Positions 1 to 7,634 are shown, counted from the stretch's first letter. The stretch is 64,000 bases of DNA from Terriglobia bacterium (GCA_020072785.1 JAIQGG010000004.1:186001-250000), one strand, 5' to 3'. Numbers and translations: made by a program. Notes: generated from the sequence alone by a model not told the origin.

Positions 1-2118
1 GAGATTCCGGCTCGCACCCTCGCGCAACACTATCCCCGGATGGCCCCGGATATCGTCTCCAAAGATCACATTGAAGATGGCAAGCCGGTAGTCCGTGTCT
101 ACGTTCCCAGCGCAGAATCGATGTACAAGTTCCCTCCTCAAAACTGGGCTCTCATCCAGCTCTTTGATGGAAAGCGGTCTTACGAGGAGATCGCTGCAAT
201 TTATTCCCAACAGACGGGAATTTGGTATACCGCCGAAGCAGTCCGGGAATTCTCCGATGAACTTGAGGCCGCAGATTTCTGGTACAAGACGCCGCAGGAA
301 AAAAACATCCTGCTGATGCAGAAGAGCACAGAGGAACGCCGAGAACTTTTGAAATCGAAAAGCAAGTACGGCGATCTGTCGCTTTTCCTCTTTCCGGGAG
401 TCAATCCCGACAAGTTCCTCGACTGGTTGTATAAGTACACCAGTTTCTTCTATACCCCATGGTTCACGCTGGTTACCCTGGCGGCATTTGTCTTCACGGC
501 CGGTATCACCATCACGCACTGGCCGGAGATAGGCCGCGACACTCTGGAGTTCTACAACTTCTCGCATAAGTCGTTGTTGGATGTCGTCCAGTTCTACCTG
601 CTGGCGGTGGTGGTCCTCGGAATACACGAACTCGGGCACGGGCATGCCTGCAAACATTATGGCGGGCGTGTGCCCGCGATGGGATTCGCGCTCATCTATC
701 TGGCGCCTGCATTCTACACGGACACAACCGAGGGTGATGTCAAAGGAAATCGACAACAGCGTTTGGTCATCTCTCTGGCTGGAGTTTGGGCCGAATTGAT
801 GGTCTGCGCCATTGTCACGCCCATCTGGTGGGGCACACCCCCCGATACTCCTGTCCATAACGCCGCGTACATTCTCATGCTGATTACCGGGATTTCCGCT
901 GCTCTGGTGAATTGGAATCCGCTGATCAAGCTCGATGGCTACCACATGCTTTGTGAGACCCTCGGCATCGTGGACTTGAAAGAGGCCTCGACTGCCTATG
1001 TTTCGGGCTGGGTGAAAAATCATATCTGGGGCTTGCCGGTGGAAGTCCCTTACGTTCCCAAGCGGCGGCGGTTCGGATACGCCGTATATGCGCTTCTCTC
1101 TGGCCTCTACAGCTACTTAGTGTTGTACGTGCTTGCACACTTCGTGGGTAACGTCTTTCGCAATTTCAATCCCGAATGGTCCTTTATCCCTGAGTTGGCA
1201 ACAGCGGGCCTGATCTTTCAATCACGGATCCGCCTCTTGGTGAACTTTATGAAATTCGTTTACTTGGACAAGAAAGACAGGGTACTTGGATGGTTCACAC
1301 CCCGGCGCTCCATGGCAATGGCTGCGGGCATTGGAGCGTTGTTGTTGACCCCCTTGCGGCACGATGCCGTCATGGGGCGCTTCATTCTGGAACCATACAA
1401 ACGGGTTACGGTGCGTGCCGAGGTGCCCGGCATTGTAACGGACATTTATGCGGACGAAGGAAAGCCGGTGGAATCAGGGGCGTCTTTGGTGCGCTTGCGT
1501 AATTTGCCTTTGCAATCGAGGCTGGCGCGCAGCGAGTCTGAATACATCGTTACTTCCGGGCGAGCCGTGTCCGCGACTCTGCGCTATGACAACTTCGGGC
1601 CTGTGGTAAAGGAACGAGAAAGGCTGGCCCGACAGACCAGCATGCTTTTCTCCGAGGCCGCCAACCTGGAGCTCAAGAGCCCGATTTCCGGAGTGGTTCT
1701 GACGCCACACGCGACCGATCGCGTAGGAGCCTATGTCACGGAGGGAACGGAGCTTCTCGAGATCGCCGATTTGAACCAACTGCGTGCTCGCATTTATGTT
1801 TCGGAACACGATATGTATAAGCTGCGGGTGGGCTCCCACGCCAGCTTGCAAGTAGAGGGCATTCTCAAGAAATGGGACGCCCACGCGCTGGCTATTTCTG
1901 CCCTGTCTACTGAAATTGACCCAGGACTTGGGGATCAGACCCAGTACAAAGGGCTTCTGTCACCAAACTTCTACCTGGTCGATCTGCTGGTTGCGAACCC
2001 CGAAGGAATCCTCAAACCTGGAATGACCGGAACAGCCCGCGTTTACGCACAACGGCACAGCGTTGCTGGGTTCGCCTGGCAGGAGGTCAGGAATTTCTTT
2101 GGCCGAAAGGTGTGGTGA
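1..2118 (+). CDS. PqqD-M50 peptidase-HlyD fusion protein (5'-partial)
   Basis: A membrane fusion protein that probably binds, cleaves and/or exports a ribosomal peptide. Counting from the ATG at base 40, residues 1-85 look like a PqqD-type peptide-recognition domain. A membrane M50 metallopeptidase follows, with HELGH at 196-200 and a second metal ligand in the NPLIKLDGY segment (D299). After a last TM near 425-440, residues 450-690 form an HlyD-like barrel-sandwich adaptor (VRAEVPGIV, then LKSPISGVVL). The frame is open to base 1, and the residues before M1 (EIPARTLAQHYPRM) fit the start of this family, so the true start probably lies outside the window. It is convergent with the 81-residue peptide gene and ends in a shared terminator. 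An efflux adaptor role unrelated to the peptide is possible. Base composition is less GC-rich than in the genes further right. Confidence 0.85.
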   Translation, partial: EIPARTLAQHYPRMAPDIVSKDHIEDGKPVVRVYVPSAESMYKFPPQNWALIQLFDGKRSYEEIAAIYSQQTGIWYTAEAVREFSDELEAADFWYKTPQEKNILLMQKSTEERRELLKSKSKYGDLSLFLFPGVNPDKFLDWLYKYTSFFYTPWFTLVTLAAFVFTAGITITHWPEIGRDTLEFYNFSHKSLLDVVQFYLLAVVVLGIHELGHGHACKHYGGRVPAMGFALIYLAPAFYTDTTEGDVKGNRQQRLVISLAGVWAELMVCAIVTPIWWGTPPDTPVHNAAYILMLITGISAALVNWNPLIKLDGYHMLCETLGIVDLKEASTAYVSGWVKNHIWGLPVEVPYVPKRRRFGYAVYALLSGLYSYLVLYVLAHFVGNVFRNFNPEWSFIPELATAGLIFQSRIRLLVNFMKFVYLDKKDRVLGWFTPRRSMAMAAGIGALLLTPLRHDAVMGRFILEPYKRVTVRAEVPGIVTDIYADEGKPVESGASLVRLRNLPLQSRLARSESEYIVTSGRAVSATLRYDNFGPVVKERERLARQTSMLFSEAANLELKSPISGVVLTPHATDRVGAYVTEGTELLEIADLNQLRARIYVSEHDMYKLRVGSHASLQVEGILKKWDAHALAISALSTEIDPGLGDQTQYKGLLSPNFYLVDLLVANPEGILKPGMTGTARVYAQRHSVAGFAWQEVRNFFGRKVW

Positions 2119-2120
2119 TC

Positions 2121-2164
2121 AAAAAAAAAGGAAGGCTGCCCGTAGGCAGCCTTCCGTGTTTTTG
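2121..2164. terminator. bidirectional intrinsic terminator
   Basis: A perfect 11-bp stem (2130-2140 with 2145-2155) has a 4-nt loop. On the minus strand the loop reads C-UACG-G, a UNCG-type tetraloop, and is followed by nine T. On the plus strand it is followed by GTGTTTTT. It serves both the fusion gene (+) and the peptide gene (-), and looks stronger for the peptide gene. Confidence 0.9.
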
Positions 2165-2182
2165 AGAGTTCTCGATAATTAA

Positions 2183-2428
2183 TTAGATCTTGCCGAGCTT
2201 GCCCAACTTGCCGAGCTTGCCCAGTTTGCCCAACTTCCCCAACTTGCCGAGCTTACCCAGTTTGCCGAGCTTGCCCATGTTCGCGGCCCTGCCCAGGTTC
2301 GCGAACTTGCCCAGCTTCACGCCCTGCTCGGATTTTACGTCCGAGGCAGTGACCAGTGGCGCGCTGGCTACGTTGGCCTTCTTGGTCGTCTTCAGAGCGC
2401 TGATCAATGATTTCTTTTGGATTGCCAT
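2183..2428 (-). CDS. 81-aa repeat peptide, candidate RiPP precursor
   Basis: A small basic peptide of 81 residues. Residues 1-38 look like a leader (MAIQKKSLISALKTTKKANV, then SAPLVTASDV). Residues 39-80 are seven hexads of the form (L/M)-G-(K/R)-x-(A/G)-(N/K), and the last five are pure Leu-Gly-Lys/Leu-Gly-Lys, ending in I81. I chose the ATG at 2428 because a GGGAGGA ribosome-binding site lies just upstream; the frame stays open to 2545, but that part overlaps the promoter. No Cys, no double-glycine cleavage site and no signal peptide are seen. Synonymous codons vary across the repeats. It lies between a sigma-54 activator and a PqqD-M50-HlyD fusion, which suggests a substrate of that protein. 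A structural or DNA-binding peptide cannot be excluded. Confidence 0.8.
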   Translation of the reverse strand: MAIQKKSLISALKTTKKANVASAPLVTASDVKSEQGVKLGKFANLGRAANMGKLGKLGKLGKLGKLGKLGKLGKLGKLGKI

Positions 2429-2485
2429 TTTCCTGTCCTCCCTTAATTCCAATCTTGAGTGTGCCCCCGGAACACAGAGAATATA

Positions 2486-2501
2486 AGCAAGAGTAGTACC
2501 A
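2486..2501 (-). promoter_or_regulatory. sigma-54 (-24/-12) promoter of the peptide gene
   Basis: The minus strand reads TGGTACTACTCTTGCT. This matches the TGGCAC-N5-TTGCW consensus with the required 10 nt between GG and GC; the fourth base is T instead of C. The predicted transcription start is near 2475, giving a leader of about 47 nt with a good ribosome-binding site. A sigma-54 activator gene lies directly upstream. Confidence 0.75.
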
Positions 2502-2585
2502 AAGTTCTGCAGGTTTGTCAGAGAAACAACTACTTGCAGAATCAATCAGATGTGTTTCTTCTAATGTCATCGGAAAAGCAATAAA

Positions 2586-2641
2586 TAGTAAAAATTAAAC
2601 TTTTGGTTAAAATTTAACCATTATTGGGTTAAAAATTAATC
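2586..2641. promoter_or_regulatory. palindromic array, candidate activator-binding sites
   Basis: In an AT-rich stretch, GGTTAAAATTTAACC (2605-2619) is a perfect palindrome around one central base. A second copy with 13/15 matches starts 22 bp away at 2627 and overlaps the activator stop codon. A weaker copy (10/15) lies at 2586-2600. The main site is centred about 137 bp upstream of the predicted sigma-54 start, a usual enhancer distance. Binding by the adjacent activator is inferred. Confidence 0.55.
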
Positions 2642-4042
2642 TTTTTCAAGGCATAGCTTGCGACACAAATACTTCATACGCTGCGGATCGAGCCGGAGGA
2701 GCAGAGCGGCGGCTGATTTCTTGCCCCCGGTACGGCGCAGGGCGGCGGTGAGGTAGGCGATCTGGATGCGTTCCATCTCGGAATCGAAATCCACGCCTTT
2801 TTCGGGGATGAGAATGGCCTCCTGGCCGGCAGTGCTGGAAGAGAGCAAGTGCTGGGGCAGGTGCTCGGCGGAAATGACCGCGCCCTGGTTCATCACTACC
2901 AGCCGCTGCACGATGTTTTCAAGCTCGCGCACGTTGCCCGGCCAGGCGTAGTCCTCCAGGATCTCGACGACTTCGGGCTGCAATTGTTTGAGGGGCTTCT
3001 TGTTGGCCGCGCAGTAGACGCGCAGGAAGTGGTCCACGAGGAGGGGTATGTCCCCCGCGCGCTCGCGCAGGGGCGGAATGAAGATGGGCACCACATTGAT
3101 GCGGAAATAGAGGTCTTCGCGGAAGCGGCCCTTGCGCACGCAGTCTTCCAGGTCCTCGTTGGTTGCAGTGATAAGCCGGAAATCGATCTTGCGCGCCGAG
3201 CGTCCGCCGAGGCGCTGCACGGTGTGCTCCTGGAGCACGCGGAGCAGCTTGCTTTGCAGGCTCTGGTTCAGGGTGGTGATCTCGTCCAGGAAAAGCGTCC
3301 CGGTATCGGCCATTTCGATAAGCCCGGGTTTGGCGGCATCGGCTCCGGTGAAGGCGCCCTTCTCATAGCCGAAGAGCTCGGACTCGATGAGGCTCTCGGG
3401 AAGGGCCGAACAGTTCAGGCAGACGTAGGGTTTATTCTGGCGGTTGCCGAACTGCACGATGGCCTGGGCGATGAGCTCCTTGCCGGTTCCGCTTTCTCCG
3501 CGCAGAACGATGCTGGTATTGCTGTCGGCGACGGCCTGAATGGACTGATAGACTTTCTGCATGGCATCGCTGCCGCCGATCATGCCGCAGAATGCGGATT
3601 TGCTCTCCACCTGCTCGAGCATGCGCCGCCCTTCGAGCTCCAGGGCGCGTTTCTCGATAGCACGCACGAGGACAATCTGCAGCTCCTGGAAATTGACCGG
3701 GGAGAGGAAGAACTCGTCGGCGCCGGCCTGGCTGGCTTTTAGCGGTATCGCACGGCTCGTGGAGTGCGTCATGGCCACCAGGACGACATCCTCGCGGATT
3801 TGACGGATCTCTTTGAGAACCTCGATTCCGTCTTCGGCGCTGTTCTCGATGCTGTCCAGGTCCAAAAGGATGGCATGCAGGGGTTCGGTATCCATCAGGG
3901 CCCGGATCTGTTTTTCCGTGCTGGCCAGGACCGTCTGAAAGGCGGGAGCCAGGACGCGGCGCATCTCGAGGAAAGTCGACTCTTCCTCGGTGACAATCGC
4001 GATGGAGTACAGCACCCCGTGGGGATCGTTTTCGGAAAGCAT
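2636..4042 (-). CDS. orphan NtrC-family sigma-54 activator
   Basis: A 468-residue enhancer-binding protein, probably controlling the adjacent peptide gene. Residues 1-130 are a receiver-like domain: D61 could accept phosphate, and the usual acidic pair is E19/E20. The conserved Lys before Pro is replaced by Ser (S114-P115), so phosphorylation control may differ. The AAA+ domain (about 150-390) has GESGTGKE (Walker A), GAFTGA for sigma-54 contact, GTLFLDEI (Walker B) and R-finger motifs (FREDLYFRINV). A Fis-type helix-turn-helix ends the protein. No kinase gene is adjacent, unlike the other three NtrC-type genes in the window. The stop codon lies inside the palindromic array that precedes the peptide gene. 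Confidence 0.93.
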   Translation of the reverse strand: MLSENDPHGVLYSIAIVTEEESTFLEMRRVLAPAFQTVLASTEKQIRALMDTEPLHAILLDLDSIENSAEDGIEVLKEIRQIREDVVLVAMTHSTSRAIPLKASQAGADEFFLSPVNFQELQIVLVRAIEKRALELEGRRMLEQVESKSAFCGMIGGSDAMQKVYQSIQAVADSNTSIVLRGESGTGKELIAQAIVQFGNRQNKPYVCLNCSALPESLIESELFGYEKGAFTGADAAKPGLIEMADTGTLFLDEITTLNQSLQSKLLRVLQEHTVQRLGGRSARKIDFRLITATNEDLEDCVRKGRFREDLYFRINVVPIFIPPLRERAGDIPLLVDHFLRVYCAANKKPLKQLQPEVVEILEDYAWPGNVRELENIVQRLVVMNQGAVISAEHLPQHLLSSSTAGQEAILIPEKGVDFDSEMERIQIAYLTAALRRTGGKKSAAALLLRLDPQRMKYLCRKLCLEKD

Positions 4043-4268
4043 GGGATATGACCGAGCCGATGGGATTATAGGGGAAGGTCCGCGTGGAAGAAAAGAACTG
4101 CTTCAGGCTATTCTCGGCGCGGCCCGGGAAGGTGTTATTCCAAATAAAACGCCACAGATTCTACTCTGTGCGAGGGTACTTTTGCTTGCCGGATGGCGGA
4201 GTCTCCCGGCGGGCACAGGCGGCTGCCACGGAGGCAAGCGCCGTGATAATCTTTTATTTGCCAGGGCT

Positions 4269-4356
4269 GCCCGGGTGGCGGAATGGCAGACGCTGAGGAC
4301 TTAAAATCCTCCGGGGATTTTTCCTCATGTGGGTTCGACTCCCACCCCGGGCACCA
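4269..4356 (+). tRNA. tRNA-Leu(UAA)
   Basis: An 88-nt class II tRNA. The acceptor stem is GCCCGGG (4269-4275) with CCCGGGC (4346-4352), and CCA is encoded at 4354-4356. The anticodon stem GAGGA/TCCTC encloses CTTAAAA, giving anticodon TAA. A long variable arm and the T-loop GGGTTCGACTCCC are present. Confidence 0.97.
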
Positions 4357-4706
4357 GTGTTTCCAGGGAATTCCGATCTATTCGTTTGACCGCTAGGTTG
4401 CAGCAAAATTTTTGATTTGCCGGTAGCCAGTGCCGGTGATAGAAACAAGCCTCGTTCATGACTCAGCACTTCCACTTCGCTGCGGTTTCTCTTCAACGAA
4501 TGCTTTCCTGTTGTCGCTGCCTCTAGTTTTTTCTGCGTGGTCTGGCCGCAAGAATCACTCATCTGTTTATTGATTTTTGGCATCTCCTGGCCGCGCTGAA
4601 TCTCCCCACACACATCCGTCAATCCGTACATTTTTGAAGTTCAACCGGAAGCCGTAAAGATTTTTTGACATCCGAAGAAATAATTCCGACAAGGAGCGTT
4701 ACGCAA
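4357..4706. other. intergenic region, no gene seen
   Basis: About 350 nt between the tRNA and the FadL-like gene. I see no supported gene, no integrase and no duplicated tRNA end. The AAGGAG at 4691-4696 is the ribosome-binding site of the next gene. Confidence 0.6.
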
Positions 4707-5972
4707 ATGAGGTTTACTTTCAGAAGTTATTCAGCGGCATTACTCTTCACCGTGGTTCTGGCCGTCCCGGCGCTGGCGACGGATGGCTATCTTGCCAGCG
4801 GGTATGGCGTGAAGCAGCAGGGGCAGGGGGGCGCCGGGGTGGCCCTGCCGGAAGACAGCCTGGCGGCCGCCACGAATCCGGCCGGCATGGTGTTTGTCGG
4901 GAACCGCTTCGACTTCGGCGTGAGTTTTTTCCGCCCCATTCGCAGCGGCGCGATTTCCGGCAACCAACTGCCGCCCGGCTACCCGAACGTGAATGGCAGC
5001 TACGACGCCAACGGCCGCAAGAACTTCTTCATCCCCGAGCTGGGCTACAACCGCTTGATTCGGCCCCGTATTTCTCTGGGCGTAGCGGTATATGGCAATG
5101 GCGGGATGAATACCGTTTTTCTTGCGCCGATCCCGCTGTTCGGCACCGGCCGAGCCGGCGTGAACCTGGTGCAACTGTTTGTGGCGCCAACCATGGCGGT
5201 CAAAGTGAACAAGCGCAACGCCTTCGGCATTTCCGTGAACCTGGCCTATCAGCGGTTTCAAGCCGAGGGCTTGCAGAACTTCGCTTCTGCGGCCTATTCG
5301 AGCGATCCCGCGAACGTTACCAATCGCGGCTACGATTCTTCGGTGGGCGCGGGAGTGCGCGTGGGCTGGCTGGGCGAGGTCTTTCGGAACGTCACGCTGG
5401 GGGCAACGTTCCAGAGCAAGACGTACATGGGAAAGTTCAACCGCTACCGGGGGCTGTTCGCGGAGCAAGGGGGTTTCGACATTCCCGCGAACTTCGCTGG
5501 CGGCATAGCCGTGAAGGTTCATCCCAGAGTGACCGCGGCTTTCGATGTGGAACGCATTCTGTATGGACAGGTAAAGTCCATCGCCAATTCCGGTGCGAAT
5601 CAGGCGCTGCTGGGTTCGGCGAACGGCCCGGGGTTCGGATGGCATGACATCACGGCGTACAAGGCCGGAGTCAACTACAAGGCCAGCTCCGCTTTGACGT
5701 TGCGCGCAGGCTATAACCACTCCGGTCTCCCGTTCGCCAATACGCAGACATTCTTCAACCTCGTGGCTCCGGGCATCGTGCAGCATCACGCGAGCTTCGG
5801 AGCGACCTGGAAGCTTAGCGGGGGCAAGGAGATCAATTTCGCCTATTTCCATGCCTTCGAAAGAACCCTGAATGGAGTGTCCTCGATTCCGCCCAGCGCG
5901 GGCGGCGGGAATGCCAACCTGCGCATGCATCAAAATTCGGCGGGAATCAGCTTTGGCTGGAGGCGGGAGTAG
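4707..5972 (+). CDS. FadL/OmpP1-family outer-membrane transporter
   Basis: A 421-residue outer-membrane beta-barrel of the long-chain fatty acid/hydrocarbon transporter family. The signal peptide ends near ALA-TDGY, and the mature N terminus has the family's NPAGM motif within an N-terminal hatch (GQGGAGVALPEDSLAAATNPAGM). The barrel ends in an aromatic-rich strand (SFGWRRE). I chose the ATG at 4707 because AAGGAG lies 10 nt upstream and a signal peptide follows directly; a TTG at 4665 opens the frame further. The substrate is not determined. Confidence 0.88.
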   Translation: MRFTFRSYSAALLFTVVLAVPALATDGYLASGYGVKQQGQGGAGVALPEDSLAAATNPAGMVFVGNRFDFGVSFFRPIRSGAISGNQLPPGYPNVNGSYDANGRKNFFIPELGYNRLIRPRISLGVAVYGNGGMNTVFLAPIPLFGTGRAGVNLVQLFVAPTMAVKVNKRNAFGISVNLAYQRFQAEGLQNFASAAYSSDPANVTNRGYDSSVGAGVRVGWLGEVFRNVTLGATFQSKTYMGKFNRYRGLFAEQGGFDIPANFAGGIAVKVHPRVTAAFDVERILYGQVKSIANSGANQALLGSANGPGFGWHDITAYKAGVNYKASSALTLRAGYNHSGLPFANTQTFFNLVAPGIVQHHASFGATWKLSGGKEINFAYFHAFERTLNGVSSIPPSAGGGNANLRMHQNSAGISFGWRRE

Positions 5973-6000
5973 CGCGAAAGGCCCGGGTACCGGTGTTTTT

Positions 6001-6040
6001 CTGGGTTCGGTGTTGCATCGCCGGGCCCAGTTTTCTTTTT
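6001..6040 (+). terminator. probable intrinsic terminator
   Basis: CTGGG (6001-6005) pairs with CCCAG (6026-6030), with an inner imperfect stem CGGTG/CATCG, followed by TTTTCTTTTT. It fits termination of the FadL-like gene. Confidence 0.55.
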
Positions 6041-6119
6041 GCCGGGGAATGCGGGAACTTCGTCGGTCATCTTGGGGCCTGTGGTGTACGCTACGGTTTC
6101 GAGAAAAGGTGACTCCCGC

Positions 6120-7508
6120 ATGTCCAAGCACCGTTCGTTCTGGCTCCAGGAAATAGCCGGCGATGCACCGGAAGCGCCGCCCCTGCGCGGCGCTGCGAAA
6201 GCGGATGTGGCTATCATCGGCGGCGGCTACGTCGGGCTGTGGACCGCCATCCGCATCAAGGAACAGGCGCCGGGCTGCGATGTCACGGTTCTCGAGCAGG
6301 ACATCTGCGGCGGTGGCGCATCGGGGCGCAATGGCGGCTTCGTGCTCTCCTGGATGTCCAAGCTCTCTTCGCTGGCCCGGCTCTTCGGCATTGCCGAGGC
6401 GCTGCGCATCGCGCAACGTTCCGAGACGGCCATCGGGGAGATCGCGGAGTTCTGCCGGCTCCATCAGATTGACGCGGACTTCCGCAAGGGCGGCTGGCTG
6501 TGGACGGCGACAAGCAATGCGCAGCTCGATGCCTGGGAGAGCGTAGTGCGGCACTGCGAAGAGAACGGCGTGGCGAGCTTCCAACGGCTGGCGCCAGAGG
6601 AAGTTGCCCGGCGGGCGGGTTCGCGCGCGCATCGTGCCGGGGTCTATATCGAAGACGCCGCAGTGGTGCAGCCGGCCGCGCTGGCCCGTGGGCTTCGCCG
6701 CGTGGCCCTGGCGCTGGGTGTGCGCATCTTCGAGCACACGACGGTGCGGAATTTTACCCGCAGCTGCCCGGTGACATTGCAGACCGCCGAGGGAACGCTG
6801 GTGACGGAAAAACTGGTGATCGCTGCGAATGCCTGGTCGGCCAGCATCCGGGAGTTATCGCGGGCTATCGCCGTCATTTCCAGCGATATCATCGCCACCG
6901 CGCCGGCGCCCGCGCAACTCGCGCAGATCGGCTGGCACAAGGACCTCTCCATCACCGATTCCCAGACCATGGTGGACTACTACCGGGTCACGCGCGACTC
7001 CCGCGTGGTCTTCGGCAAGGGCGGTTGGACGATCGCCTATGGCGGCAAGATCGGCGCGAAATTCGATCGTCACGCGCAGCGCGCCGCGGAAGTGACCGCC
7101 GATTTTCGCCGCTACTACCCGCAACTAGCCGGCGTGCCCATCACCCACAATTGGTCCGGCCCGATCGACCGCACTCCGGAAAGCCTGCCGGTGCTCGGCT
7201 ATCTGGGCGGGCGGAAGAACATCTGCTACGGCATCGGCTGGAGCGGAAATGGCGTGGGCCCCAGTGTAATCGGCGGGAGGATTCTGGCGAGCCTGGTGTT
7301 GGAGCAAAGCGACGAGTGGAGCCGGCACCCGCTCGTTGGCCGTTCTGCCGCGGGATTTCCGCCGGAACCGCTGCGCTTCCTCGGTGCGCATCTGGTGCGC
7401 GCGGCCGTGGCCCGCAAGGAACGCGCCGAGATCGAAGGGAAGAAGCCCTCGGTACTGGCCGTACAGCTGGCGAAGCTGGCTCCCGCCGGCCTCGAAGACA
7501 AGAAGTGA
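6120..7508 (+). CDS. FAD-dependent amine/amino-acid oxidoreductase (DAO family)
   Basis: A 462-residue flavoenzyme of the D-amino-acid oxidase-like family, probably oxidising an amine or amino acid. The FAD-binding Rossmann motif VAIIGGGYVG is near residue 30, and GASGRNGGFVLSW fits the conserved flavin-contact segment. The C-terminal THNWSGPIDRTPESLPVLG and GIGWSGNGVGPS blocks resemble gamma-glutamylputrescine oxidase and related enzymes. I chose the ATG at 6120, preceded by AAAAGGTG; an upstream frame to 6039 has no good start. It stands alone, followed by a repeat-bearing spacer. The substrate is not resolvable from sequence. Confidence 0.85.
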   Translation: MSKHRSFWLQEIAGDAPEAPPLRGAAKADVAIIGGGYVGLWTAIRIKEQAPGCDVTVLEQDICGGGASGRNGGFVLSWMSKLSSLARLFGIAEALRIAQRSETAIGEIAEFCRLHQIDADFRKGGWLWTATSNAQLDAWESVVRHCEENGVASFQRLAPEEVARRAGSRAHRAGVYIEDAAVVQPAALARGLRRVALALGVRIFEHTTVRNFTRSCPVTLQTAEGTLVTEKLVIAANAWSASIRELSRAIAVISSDIIATAPAPAQLAQIGWHKDLSITDSQTMVDYYRVTRDSRVVFGKGGWTIAYGGKIGAKFDRHAQRAAEVTADFRRYYPQLAGVPITHNWSGPIDRTPESLPVLGYLGGRKNICYGIGWSGNGVGPSVIGGRILASLVLEQSDEWSRHPLVGRSAAGFPPEPLRFLGAHLVRAAVARKERAEIEGKKPSVLAVQLAKLAPAGLEDKK

Positions 7509-7554
7509 AGCGCAACATGCCCTTGCACTGTTGGTGGATTGCGCGGGAATAAGC

Positions 7555-7574
7555 GTTGACCGCTTCGCGGTCAC
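7555..7574 (+). repeat. REP-like palindromic repeat, copy 1
   Basis: GTTGACCGCTTCGCGGTCAC; the arms TGACCGC and GCGGTCA flank TTC. It is identical to copy 2 and nearly identical to the copy at 56877-56896, with which it also shares a downstream AGAAGAAG. Confidence 0.8.
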
Positions 7575-7614
7575 CTGGATAGAAGAAGCGTTTTGGTGTG
7601 TGTGCAGAGAGATT

Positions 7615-7634
7615 GTTGACCGCTTCGCGGTCAC
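7615..7634 (+). repeat. REP-like palindromic repeat, copy 2
   Basis: An exact copy of the 20-mer at 7555-7574, starting 60 bp later. The flanking sequences after the core differ. Confidence 0.8.

Noticed and set aside
2186-2275. Gly-Lys-Leu repeat as recent replication slippage or a collagen-like domain
   Set aside because: Codons vary between units, so slippage is not recent; there is no proline, so a collagen triple helix is unlikely.
2190-2486. Open frame antisense to the peptide gene, with PSLPNLPSL repeats
   Set aside because: It is the mirror of the Gly-Lys-Leu repeat; it has no RBS, and the minus-strand gene has a good promoter, RBS and terminator.
4254-4631. Minus-strand open frame across the tRNA
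   Set aside because: Its C-terminal part is the antisense of tRNA-Leu, a known false-positive pattern, and the rest has no motif.
4269-4706. tRNA 3' end as an integration site
   Set aside because: No integrase and no second copy of the tRNA end are seen in the window.
4740-6737. 665-residue minus-strand open frame
   Set aside because: It spans the FadL-like gene and part of the oxidoreductase gene in antisense, is rich in His, Arg and Ala, and has no motif: a high-GC shadow.
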